Part shown: positions 1 to 7,411 of the stretch, piece after piece
How positions within the stretch are numbered: the first letter of the stretch is position 1
Layout: every line of letters begins with the position of its first letter
Origin: Pseudomonadota bacterium
GTDB taxonomy: Bacteria > Pseudomonadota > Alphaproteobacteria > Rhizobiales > Xanthobacteraceae
Assembly (NCBI GenBank): GCA_023387695.1
Contig: JAEWHT010000455.1
Location: 1 to 64,000, forward strand
Direction: 5' to 3'
DNA length: 64,000 nucleotides
Notes under the pieces: generated by a model
Told to the model about the DNA's origin: nothing
What the model saw: the letters and a program-made list of their open reading frames with translations, nothing else
The model's database searches: none
Position numbers and translations under genes: made by a program

Positions 1-2
1 GG

Positions 3-128
3 CGCCTCGTTGCTGCTTACAACAACACACCGCGCAAGTGCCTTGACTTCAGGACCCCGGCAGAGGCCTTCTCCCAAGTGTTGCACTTCGAATGTGAATC
101 CACCTCCCCGCCTTCGCGGGGACGACAC
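3..128 (+). pseudogene. IS30-family transposase, C-terminal remnant (runs off left edge)
   Basis: Frame 3 reads ...LVAAYNNTPRKCLDF followed by RTPAEAFSQVL, the conserved extreme C-terminus of IS30-type DDE transposases (N-x-x-PRKxL-x-x-x-TPAE-x-F). The rest lies left of the window. The frame has no stop where IS30 transposases normally end and stays open to the stop at 312-314, through the start of mmcB. That suggests a decayed copy or one that lost its terminus, although the tail could be native. A small G+C-rich palindrome at about 106-126 marks the probable junction with host DNA. Identification rests on the C-terminal motif alone. Confidence 0.6.
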
Positions 129-156
129 CGATATTGGAATCGGCTAATCTCCACCC

Positions 157-648
157 ATGGACAGCTCCGCCCGCAACATCGCCCTCGTGCCGCCCCCCGA
201 TCGTCGCCAGTCAGAGACGGCGCTGGCGATCGCGCGCGGTACGGCACGGCTGTTACGTTCGCTTGGCTTTTCCTGCGTCAGCGAATTGCCGCTGCCGTCG
301 GGCCGGCGTGCTGATCTGGTGGCGCTGAACGAGCGCGGCGAGATCTGGATCGTCGAGATCAAATCGTCGATCGAGGATCTGCGCGCCGATCAGAAATGGC
401 CCGAATACCGCGCCCATTGTGATCGGTTGTTCTTCGCCTTCACGCAGGATTTGCCCTGCGAGATTTTTCCTGAAGGCACCGGCCTGATCGTCGCGGATGC
501 CTATGGTGCGCACATGCATTGCGAGGCGCCAGAGCACAAGATGGCCGCGGCCACGCGCAAGCAGATGACGGTGCGGTTTGGAATGGCGGCCGCGTTGCGC
601 ATCAACCGCCTGGTCGATCCGCAGGGGCACGCGGAGTTTTGGGAGTAG
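157..648 (+). CDS. mmcB: MmcB-family DNA repair protein (DUF1052)
   Basis: 163 aa, the usual size for the family. It has the PD-(D/E)XK nuclease signature: Asp53 in GRRADLV, then Glu67 and Lys69 in the VEIKSS strand. MmcB proteins are predicted nucleases of the alphaproteobacterial DNA-damage response. The ATG at 157 is the first plausible start; no strong Shine-Dalgarno is visible. The gene stands alone, directly after an IS30 remnant and convergent with regR. Family assignment is firm; its biochemical role is taken from the family. Confidence 0.85.
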   Translation: MDSSARNIALVPPPDRRQSETALAIARGTARLLRSLGFSCVSELPLPSGRRADLVALNERGEIWIVEIKSSIEDLRADQKWPEYRAHCDRLFFAFTQDLPCEIFPEGTGLIVADAYGAHMHCEAPEHKMAAATRKQMTVRFGMAAALRINRLVDPQGHAEFWE

Positions 649-653
649 CGCTG

Positions 654-792
654 TCTCGTGTCCCGGACGCGCTGCAGCGTGAAACGCTGCTGCGCAGAGC
701 CGGGACCCAGAAGGCTGTACGGTTCGCTGATGGATGGGCCCCGGCTCTGCAGCGCACCGCTGAAGAAGCGCTGCGCTGCGTCCGGGGCACGC
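654..792. repeat. Dispersed palindromic repeat, family R1 copy 1
   Basis: An intergenic element of about 139 bp beginning TCTCGTGTCCCGG and ending GTCCGGGGCACG. The ends are inverted repeats of each other and internal segments also pair, so it can fold as a long branched hairpin. A second copy lies at 31387-31510 with the same boundaries and internal blocks (GGGACCCAGAA and ATGGGCCCCGGCTC). Both copies sit between convergent genes, here mmcB and regR. Confidence 0.8.
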
Positions 793-805
793 GAATTCTG
801 AAAAC

Positions 806-1360
806 TTACCTTGGCGCGCGCTTCGCGAGAATCCGCTGCAAGGTACGGCGGTGCATATTCAGCCTCCGCGCCGTCTCCGAGACGTTGCGGTTGCACATTT
901 CATAGATGCGCTGGATGTGTTCCCAGCGGACGCGGTCGGCCGACATCGGGTTCGCCGGCAACTCGGACTTGTCGGCGCTGGTCGAGAGCAGCGCGGCGAC
1001 GACATCGTCGGCATCCGCGGGCTTCGAAAGATAATCGATCGCGCCCATCTTCACCGCGGTCACGGCGGTGGCGATATTGCCATAGCCGGTGAGCACGATG
1101 GCGCGAGCCTCAGGGCGCTTCTTCTTCAGCGCGGAGACGACGTCGAGACCGTTGCCGTCACCGAGGCGAAGATCAACGACGGCGAAAGCCGGTGCAGACT
1201 TGCCGATCTGTGCAAGACCATCCGAGACCGTGTCACATGACGTCACCGCAAAGCCGCGTGTTTCCATGGCGCGCGACAGGCGCTCCAGGAACGGCTTGTC
1301 GTCCTCCACGATGAGAAGCGAGCGGTCGGTCTGTTCATTCAGTTCGGCGATGGCGTTCAA
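806..1360 (-). CDS. regR: Redox response regulator RegR (ActR/PrrA/RegA family)
   Basis: 184 aa. N-terminal receiver domain with acidic pocket (VEDD), phospho-acceptor Asp63 in VVDLRL, Thr91 and Lys113 (SKPA). The C-terminus is a Fis-type helix-turn-helix (NVSETARRLNMHRRTLQRI). The start is set at TTG 1360 because AGGAGAGAGG lies just upstream; an ATG 24 nt further out (1384) has no ribosome site. Asp63 matches the numbering of B. japonicum RegR. It lies 103 bp downstream of regS on the same strand, so it is probably co-transcribed. In Bradyrhizobium this regulator activates fixR-nifA and other redox-responsive genes. Confidence 0.95.
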   Translation of the reverse strand: MNAIAELNEQTDRSLLIVEDDKPFLERLSRAMETRGFAVTSCDTVSDGLAQIGKSAPAFAVVDLRLGDGNGLDVVSALKKKRPEARAIVLTGYGNIATAVTAVKMGAIDYLSKPADADDVVAALLSTSADKSELPANPMSADRVRWEHIQRIYEMCNRNVSETARRLNMHRRTLQRILAKRAPR

Positions 1361-1463
1361 GGTTTTGTCCTCTCTCCTGCACATCTACATATGGCGTCGC
1401 AATCAGGCGGTGCCAAGGCCGCAAATAGTCGATCTGGCCCCACATGCGACGCAAGGTCGCGGC

Positions 1464-2774
1464 CTATCCTATTGTTTCCTCTAGGCTCTCGATAGTCTCA
1501 AAACGCTCGCGCGGCCACGCGATCTGTACCACTGCACCATGTTCCGGAAAGGTCCGATTGGTAAACGAGACCTTCGCACCCGTGCGTTCGAGCAGCGTGC
1601 GTGCGATGAACACGCCAAGCCCCAAGCCGCCGCCGGCATCCTGGGTGCGTCGCCGCGACAGATAGGGCTCGCCGATCCGGTTCATGAGATCGGGCGGAAT
1701 GCCCGGGCCGTCATCGGAGATCACGATCTCGATGGTGTCGTTGTTCCACCACGCATTGACCTCGACCGTGCCGTTCGCGAAATCGACGGCATTCTCGATG
1801 ATGTTGCCGACGCCGTAGAGCACCGCCGGATTGCGTGATCCGACCGGCTCGGCTGTCGCGGTGACCGCGATCCGCACCTTGATGTCGACGCCGAAGTCGC
1901 GGTGCGGCGCCACCACTTCCTCGATCAGCTCGGACAGTTTCATGCGGTCGAACGGCGCGCCGGACGAAGAGAGCTGGGTGATCTTGCTCAGGATATCTCG
2001 GCACCGCTGGGTCTGTTCGCGCAGCGTCTTCAGGTCTGCGGCGAAGACCGGGTCCTTCACGGTCTTCTCCAGCTCGCGCGAGATCAGGAAGATCGTCGCG
2101 AGCGGCGTGCCGAGCTCGTGCGCGGCGGCGGCGGCGAGGCCGTCGATCTGGGTTAGATGCTGCTCGTGCGTCAGCACCAGCTCGGTGGCGGCAAGTGCAT
2201 CGGCGAGTTTGCGCGCCTCCTCGGTTACCTGGAACGAGTAGAGGCTGGTGACGCCGATCGCGAGCACGATCGAAAGCCAGACACCGACGAGATAGATCGG
2301 CGGCAGCACCACGGGATCTTCGGAGTCCCATGGCAGCGGGAAATGAACGAAGAACAGGATCGAGGCACAGGCCACCGCCAGGATGCCGAGGCCGAAAGTC
2401 AGCCGGGCCGGTAGCGCGGTTGCCGAAATCAGGACGGGTGCAAGGAACAGGAACGAGAACGGGTTCTGCAATCCGCCGGTGAAGAACAGCAGCCCGGCGA
2501 GTTCCACGATGTTCAGCGCCAGCAGCGCGGCTGCATGGATCGGCTCCAGTCGTCGCATCGGATTGATCGCGGTCTGGAGCACCAGATTGAGCATCGCCGA
2601 CAGGCCGATGATGCTGACACAGGGGATGACCGCGACGTCGAACTCGAGCCCCTGCGCCACGACGAAGATCGCCGCGAGTTGGCCCAGCACCGCGAGCCAG
2701 CGCAGCCGCAGGATGGTGTCCAGACGGATGTGTCGTTGCGACGGGCGGAAGTCGGAAGCAGTGGTCTCGGTCAT
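1464..2774 (-). CDS. regS: Redox sensor histidine kinase RegS (RegB/PrrB/ActS family)
   Basis: 436 aa from ATG 2774; a TTG at 2783 is an alternative. About six membrane segments fill the first half and carry the family's redox box GGLQNPF. The H-box AAAHELGTPLAT puts the phosphorylated His at 219. The redox-active Cys of RegB kinases is present in TQRCRDI. The ATPase domain has the N box and DDGPGIP, then a GLGLGVFIA glycine-rich lid. Inner-membrane kinase for RegR. No clear Shine-Dalgarno is seen, so the start is less certain than for regR. Confidence 0.93.
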   Translation of the reverse strand: MTETTASDFRPSQRHIRLDTILRLRWLAVLGQLAAIFVVAQGLEFDVAVIPCVSIIGLSAMLNLVLQTAINPMRRLEPIHAAALLALNIVELAGLLFFTGGLQNPFSFLFLAPVLISATALPARLTFGLGILAVACASILFFVHFPLPWDSEDPVVLPPIYLVGVWLSIVLAIGVTSLYSFQVTEEARKLADALAATELVLTHEQHLTQIDGLAAAAAHELGTPLATIFLISRELEKTVKDPVFAADLKTLREQTQRCRDILSKITQLSSSGAPFDRMKLSELIEEVVAPHRDFGVDIKVRIAVTATAEPVGSRNPAVLYGVGNIIENAVDFANGTVEVNAWWNNDTIEIVISDDGPGIPPDLMNRIGEPYLSRRRTQDAGGGLGLGVFIARTLLERTGAKVSFTNRTFPEHGAVVQIAWPRERFETIESLEETIG

Positions 2775-2862
2775 TACAGTCAATCTAGCGGTGCGCGTGC
2801 CCGATCACAAACACGCCGGTCCCTGCGTCAGTCTGGTTACGAGCCATTTTCATCAAGTCAAT

Positions 2863-2905
2863 CAAGCCTTGGGTCAACCAAGCCTTGAGGTCAAAGCAAG
2901 CCTTG
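2863..2905. promoter_or_regulatory. Three direct repeats of CAAGCCTTG between divergent regS and an ABC exporter
   Basis: CAAGCCTTG starts at 2863, 2879 and 2897 (spacing 16 and 18 bp). Flanks are partly conserved, giving a unit close to AAnCAAGCCTTGnGnTC. The repeats lie 37-79 bp upstream of the ABC ATPase start and about 90 bp upstream of regS. The spacing suggests an array of sites for a DNA-binding protein. It does not look like the published RegR box. No binder is known to me. Confidence 0.45.
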
Positions 2906-2941
2906 CGCTCCACCGCGCAATGGCGGAATAACGCTCCTAGC

Positions 2942-3742
2942 ATGACCGGGAATGACAATGCTTCAAGTCGGCCGACTGTCGCGGACAGTACTTTGTCTGC
3001 GGCGATCGAGGTCGATCGCCTGGTCAAGGTCTACAAGCAGACCCGCGCGGTGGATGGCATCTCCTTCACGCTGCCCCGCGGCAGCATCACCGGGTTGCTC
3101 GGTGGCAATGGCGCCGGCAAGACCACCACGATCGCGATGATCATGGGACTGGTGCTGCCGACCTCCGGCCGCGTCCGCGTGCTCGGGCACCGGATGCCCG
3201 AAGAGAGCGCGGAGGTGCTGGGGCGGATGAATTTCGAAAGCCCCTATGTCGACATGCCCATGCGGCTGACGGTGCGGCAGAATCTCACCATTTTCGGCAA
3301 GCTCTATGCGGTGAGGCATCTCGCCGACCGCATCGCCAAACTGGCCGACGACCTCGATCTCAACGATTTCATCGACCGCGCCAACGGAAAACTCTCCGCC
3401 GGTCAGAAGACCCGTGTCGCGCTGGCGAAGGCGCTGATCAACGAGCCCGAGCTGCTGCTGCTGGACGAGCCGACCGCATCGCTCGACCCGGATACGGCCG
3501 ACTGGGTGCGGGCGCACCTGGAGCGCTACCGCAAGGACAACAACGCCACCATTCTGCTGGCGTCGCACAACATGCTCGAGGTCGAGCGGCTCTGCGACCG
3601 CGTCATCATCATGAAGCGCGGCCGCGTCGAGGACGACGACACGCCGGACGCGATCATGGCCCGCTACAATCGCACCACGCTGGAAGAGGTGTTTTTGGAC
3701 GTCGCGCGCGGGCGGGTGAACGGTGCGAAGGAGGGGGTGTGA
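2942..3742 (+). CDS. ABC-2-type exporter, ATP-binding protein
   Basis: 266 aa. Walker A GGNGAGKTT, signature LSAGQKTRVALAKAL, Walker B LLLLDEPTASLDP and switch His in LASHN are all present, so it should be an active ATPase. ATG 2942 is chosen over an upstream TTG because the extra residues do not belong to the ABC fold. The next gene is the matching permease and starts within this stop codon (TGATG). Together they resemble the NodI/NodJ-like ABC-2 export class; substrate unknown. Divergent from regS. Confidence 0.9.
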   Translation: MTGNDNASSRPTVADSTLSAAIEVDRLVKVYKQTRAVDGISFTLPRGSITGLLGGNGAGKTTTIAMIMGLVLPTSGRVRVLGHRMPEESAEVLGRMNFESPYVDMPMRLTVRQNLTIFGKLYAVRHLADRIAKLADDLDLNDFIDRANGKLSAGQKTRVALAKALINEPELLLLDEPTASLDPDTADWVRAHLERYRKDNNATILLASHNMLEVERLCDRVIIMKRGRVEDDDTPDAIMARYNRTTLEEVFLDVARGRVNGAKEGV

Positions 3743-4560
3743 TGACCGAACTCTCCCTCCACCGCGGCATCGCCGTCCACCGCATCGGCGCGATGATCCT
3801 GCGCTACTGGTATCTGCTGATGTCGTCCTGGCCGCGGCTGCTGGAGCTGCTGTACTGGCCGGCGCTTCAGGTCATCACCTGGGGCTTCATCCAATATTAC
3901 ATCGCGCAGAACGCCAATTTCTTTGCGCGCGCCGGCGGCACGCTGATCGGTGCCGTCATCCTCTGGGACATCCTGTTCCGTGGTCAGCTCGGGTTCTCCA
4001 TCTCCTTCCTGGAGGAGATGTGGGCGCGCAACCTCGGCAACCTCATGATGAGTCCGCTGAAGCCGATCGAGTTTTTGCTGTCCTTGACGGTGATGAGCCT
4101 GATCCGGCTTGCGATCGGCGTCATCCCGATGACGCTGCTGGCGCTGATCTTCTTTCACTTCAATATCTACAGCCTCGGCCTGCCGCTGATCGCCTTCTTC
4201 TGCAATCTGATCTTCACCAGTTGGTCGGTCGGCATCTTCGTTTCGGGTCTGGTGCTGCGGAACGGACTTGGCGCCGAGAGCATCGTCTGGACCTTGATGT
4301 TCGCGATCATGCCGCTTGCCTGCATTTATTATCCGGTCAGCGTCTTGCCGCACTGGCTGCAATATATCGCCTGGTTGCTGCCGCCGACCTACGTGTTCGA
4401 GGGGATGCGCGCGCTCCTGATCGAGAACACCTTCCGGACCGATTTGATGCTGGAAGCGTTAGCCATCAACGCAGTGCTCTTGGTGGCTTCTTTTGGGGCA
4501 TTTCTTGCCCTTTTGCGCAGCGCCAAGACCCACGGCTCGCTGCTCTCGGGTGGCGAATAA
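3742..4560 (+). CDS. ABC-2-type exporter, permease
   Basis: 272 aa with about six hydrophobic segments, typical of ABC-2 permeases. ATG 3742 overlaps the ATPase stop by one base, and AAGGAGGG ends about 6 nt upstream, so the two are translationally coupled. Inner-membrane channel half of an exporter with the preceding gene. No accessory membrane-fusion or outer-membrane component is adjacent, so the direction of transport is inferred from the family and the substrate is unknown. Confidence 0.88.
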   Translation: MTELSLHRGIAVHRIGAMILRYWYLLMSSWPRLLELLYWPALQVITWGFIQYYIAQNANFFARAGGTLIGAVILWDILFRGQLGFSISFLEEMWARNLGNLMMSPLKPIEFLLSLTVMSLIRLAIGVIPMTLLALIFFHFNIYSLGLPLIAFFCNLIFTSWSVGIFVSGLVLRNGLGAESIVWTLMFAIMPLACIYYPVSVLPHWLQYIAWLLPPTYVFEGMRALLIENTFRTDLMLEALAINAVLLVASFGAFLALLRSAKTHGSLLSGGE

Positions 4561-4681
4561 CGTCACTTTCTCGTGGATTCAGACTGGTTTGTCTGTTGTG
4601 GCCACGTAGATGTACGGAACCATGCATTGACGCAATATTACGCATTCGGCAGTATGCTGCGATGCGAAGGGGATTTTGATC

Positions 4682-6010
4682 ATGCCGATTGGTGAGTTTG
4701 GCGGCGTACCGCTCCAGGCGAATGAAGGCAGCCCGGTCCTGACCACGCCGATGTACTGGATGTACGAGATGGCGCACGCCTCTCTCAATCCGGCACGCGC
4801 CGTGACCGATGCGACCAAGCTTCTGTTTCAGAATCCACTGAACCCCTGGGCGCGTACCGAAGTCGGCAAGTCGGTCGCTGCGGCCTGCGAATTGTTCGAG
4901 CGCACCACGCGCCGTTACGGCAAGCCGGAATGGGGTCTCAACGACACCGAGGTCAACGGCATCCGCGTCCCCGTCGAGGTCCGCCCGGTCTGGGAAAAGC
5001 CGTTCTGCAGGCTGCTCTACTTCGATCGCAAGTTCACCCGTCCGCTGCGCAGCCCGCAGCCGCGCGTGCTGATCGTGGCGCCGATGTCCGGCCATTATGC
5101 GACGCTGCTCCGCGGTACGGTCGAGGCCTTCCTGCCGGCGCATGAGGTCTACATCACCGATTGGGCCGATGCCCGCATGGTGCCCTTGAGCGAAGGCCGC
5201 TTCGATCTCGACGATTACATCGACTACGTCATCGAGATGCTGCACGTTCTCGGCGGCAACACCCATGTGCTGGCGGTTTGCCAGCCGTCGGTCCCCGTCG
5301 TTGCCGCTGTCTCGGTCATGGAAGCGCGTCGCGATCCCTTCGTGCCGACCTCGATGACGCTGATGGGTGGGCCGATCGATACCCGCCGCAATCCGACCGG
5401 CGTGAACCAACTCGCGCAGGAGCGCGGCATCGACTGGTTCCGCAACACCGTGATCACTAAGGTGCCGTTCCCGCATCCGGGTATGATGCGCGACGTCTAT
5501 CCGGGCTTCCTGCAGCTCAACGGGTTCATCAGCATGAACCTCGACCGGCACATGGACGCTCACAAGCGCCTGTTCGCCAATCTGGTGAAGGGCGACGGCG
5601 ACCTCGTCGACAAGCATCGCGATTTCTATGACGAATATCTCGCGGTGATGGATCTGTCGGCCGAGTATTATCTGCAGACGGTCGACACCGTGTTCGTGAA
5701 GCATTCGCTGCCGAAGGGTGAGATGATGCATCGTGGAACCCTCGTCGATCCCTCCAAGGTCACGCGCGTTGCGCTGATGACGGTCGAAGGCGAGAACGAC
5801 GACATCTCCGGCATCGGTCAGACCGAAGCAACGCACGGACTTTGCAGCGCGATTCCGGATCATCGTCGCGTTCATTACGTCCAGAAGGGCGTTGGGCATT
5901 ACGGCGTGTTCAACGGTTCGCGCTTCAAGTCGGAAATCGTGCCGCGCATCCATGACTTCATGGTCTCGGCTGCGAATCCGAGCTCGTTGCAGGCGCTTGC
6001 CGCGGAATAA
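4682..6010 (+). CDS. phaZ: Intracellular polyhydroxybutyrate depolymerase
   Basis: 442 aa, a normal length for the PhaZ1-type intracellular depolymerases. The lipase-like box is CQPSVP, with Cys200 replacing serine as nucleophile, a hallmark of this family. The acid (GENDDISG) and base His (GVGHYGVF) regions of the alpha/beta-hydrolase triad are visible near the C-terminus. No signal peptide, consistent with attack on native granules in the cytoplasm. ATG 4682 has AAGGGG about 9 nt upstream. It stands alone, followed by a repeat hairpin. Confidence 0.92.
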   Translation: MPIGEFGGVPLQANEGSPVLTTPMYWMYEMAHASLNPARAVTDATKLLFQNPLNPWARTEVGKSVAAACELFERTTRRYGKPEWGLNDTEVNGIRVPVEVRPVWEKPFCRLLYFDRKFTRPLRSPQPRVLIVAPMSGHYATLLRGTVEAFLPAHEVYITDWADARMVPLSEGRFDLDDYIDYVIEMLHVLGGNTHVLAVCQPSVPVVAAVSVMEARRDPFVPTSMTLMGGPIDTRRNPTGVNQLAQERGIDWFRNTVITKVPFPHPGMMRDVYPGFLQLNGFISMNLDRHMDAHKRLFANLVKGDGDLVDKHRDFYDEYLAVMDLSAEYYLQTVDTVFVKHSLPKGEMMHRGTLVDPSKVTRVALMTVEGENDDISGIGQTEATHGLCSAIPDHRRVHYVQKGVGHYGVFNGSRFKSEIVPRIHDFMVSAANPSSLQALAAE

Positions 6011-6013
6011 ACA

Positions 6014-6108
6014 TAGCGTTTTCAAGCGAAGTGGCGTCCGGTTCGCGTAAAGAAAACGCGTCAAAAGAAGAAGCTAAAGCCGTTCCGATGACATCGGAAC
6101 GGCTTTAG
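6014..6108. repeat. Two-stem dispersed repeat, family R2 copy 1
   Basis: Module 1 (6016-6059) is a stem-loop closed by GCGTTTTC / GAAAACGC with an inner GCGAA / TTCGC pair. Module 2 (6074-6108) is a perfect 17-bp inverted repeat around one base at 6091. The same module 1 recurs at 24079-24122 followed by a hairpin of different sequence. The element sits just after phaZ and may double as a terminator, although no long T-tract follows. Confidence 0.8.
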
Positions 6109-6404
6109 AATTTCGGCTTTCCCGTCAAGAATTCAGGCCCTGCCGGAGGCTTCGGGAGGGCCTGGTTCCCGCCAGATTCGAGGTATTTAGGTAGCCTTCT
6201 AGGAGTGAGTCCTACCTCACCCCTTGGGGGTGTCGCATGCGTCCAACGGGGGCGAAAAAAGCCGGTTCCAACCCCAGTCTGTAGGGTCTCCCGGACGCCA
6301 GACCCCTGTATATTGGGCAAATGATTTGTTTTTGCGCCGAGCGCTTTCCGTGGCGGCGGTTATGGCAGAATCCGGGCGATCTCCTGCTCCCCGGACTGAC
6401 AGAC
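6109..6404. other. Intergenic stretch after the phaZ repeat
   Basis: About 300 bp between the R2 repeat and the chosen start of the metalloprotease gene. A small inverted repeat around GCCCTGCCGGAGG / GGGAGGGC (about 6137-6162) is visible. The metalloprotease frame is open back to ATG 6321, so part of this stretch could be coding if that start is used. I see no other gene or recognisable promoter. Confidence 0.4.
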
Positions 6405-7160
6405 ATGGCCACTCGCGCACTCCTCTATCGTCGGCCTCACGAACCGAAGACCCTTTTGATCTCCCACGGGTCGCAATTCTTTGCGATTCGGCTGCGCAGG
6501 CACCGCCGAGCGCGTCGCTACACGCTGCGAATACATCCGAGCGATCGCGAAGCCATCCTCACCATGCCGCCGCGCGGCACGTTGGCCGAAGCCAAGGACT
6601 TCGCGCAGCGTCACGGTGCGTGGATCGCGGCACGTCTTGGTCGTTTGCCGAAGGCCGCACCGTTCCAGCCTGGCACAGTGATACCGCTCCGCGGTGTTCC
6701 CCATCGCATCGTGCATCGCGCGGGCGAGCGCGGCACGGTGTGGACCGAGACGCGCGACAGCGGTGAACGCATTCTCTGCGTCGCCGGTGGCGTCGAGCAC
6801 GCCGACCGCCGCGTCAGCGACTTCCTCAAGCGCGAGGCCCGCAAGGATCTGCAGCGTTCGTCGGAGACCCATGCCGCCGAGCTCGGCGTCAAGGTGAAGC
6901 GGCTCTCTATCCGCGATCAGTCCAGCCGCTGGGGCTCCTGCACCTCGGCGGGCTCGCTGTCGTTCTCCTGGCGCCTGATCCTCGCGCCGCCCTTCGTGCT
7001 CGACTATCTCGCCGCGCACGAGGTCGCCCATCTCGTCGAGATGAACCACTCGGCCCGCTTCTGGCGCGTCTGCGGCAAGATCTGTCCGTCGATGGAGCGC
7101 GCCAAGAAGTGGCTCGACACCTACGGCAACGACCTGCACCGGTACGGGGTCGAGGATTAG
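6405..7160 (+). CDS. YgjP-like zinc metalloprotease (M48/SprT-like, DUF45)
   Basis: 251 aa. The C-terminal half carries SSRWGSC, the landmark of the YgjP/WLM-like family, then the zinc motif HEVAHL (His, Glu, His) and a downstream NHSARFW whose His is the likely third ligand. No signal peptide, so cytoplasmic. ATG 6405 (MATRALL) is preferred; ATG 6321 would add 28 residues without recognisable homology. Convergent with the PBP1A gene. Function is not established for the family. Confidence 0.82.
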   Translation: MATRALLYRRPHEPKTLLISHGSQFFAIRLRRHRRARRYTLRIHPSDREAILTMPPRGTLAEAKDFAQRHGAWIAARLGRLPKAAPFQPGTVIPLRGVPHRIVHRAGERGTVWTETRDSGERILCVAGGVEHADRRVSDFLKREARKDLQRSSETHAAELGVKVKRLSIRDQSSRWGSCTSAGSLSFSWRLILAPPFVLDYLAAHEVAHLVEMNHSARFWRVCGKICPSMERAKKWLDTYGNDLHRYGVED

Positions 7161-7171
7161 GCAACTACTCG

Positions 7172-7277
7172 CTGTCGTCGCCCGGCGTGACCGGGCGACC
7201 CAGTATTCCAGAGACAGTTGTCGCTAGACCGTGAGGTCTCGGCGTACTGGATTGCCCGCTTTCGCGGGCAATGACAG
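7172..7277. repeat. Palindromic intergenic repeat between convergent genes
   Basis: Two nested hairpins: TCGCCCGG/CCGGGCGA near 7178-7199 and TTGCCCGC/GCGGGCAA near 7251-7271, joined by inverted segments CCCAGTATTCC and GGCGTACTGG. The ATTGCCCGC-x-CGCGGGCAATGACA end is a common Bradyrhizobium intergenic motif. No gene is seen. Confidence 0.6.
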
Positions 7278-7370
7278 CGGAGAGAGCGCACATTGCGCCA
7301 CTGTCGTCGATCTACCCGCGATATCAATGACCTCGCGAATCCCACCGCGCTTCACGCCGCAATGCACAGG

Positions 7371-7396
7371 CTACTGTGCATGGGGTTGTTTTCGCG
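7371..7396. repeat. 26-bp exact repeat, copy 1
   Basis: A 26-bp sequence beginning CTACTGTGCATGGG and ending TTTTCGCG is repeated without mismatch at 51194-51219. Both copies lie between convergent genes and just past the stop of the minus-strand gene, here 16 bp beyond the PBP1A stop. Confidence 0.8.
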
Positions 7397-7411
7397 TTTT
7401 GCTTTGGAGTT

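Noticed and set aside
2785..3027. 80-codon minus-strand frame between regS and the ABC ATPase
   Set aside because: It overlaps the start of the ABC ATPase and the direct-repeat array and has no ribosome site; the repeats explain the region better.
4466..6064. 532-codon minus-strand open frame opposite phaZ
   Set aside because: Composition is rich in His, Arg and Asp with no recognisable domain, as expected for the antisense of a GC-rich gene; phaZ on the plus strand has motifs and a ribosome site.
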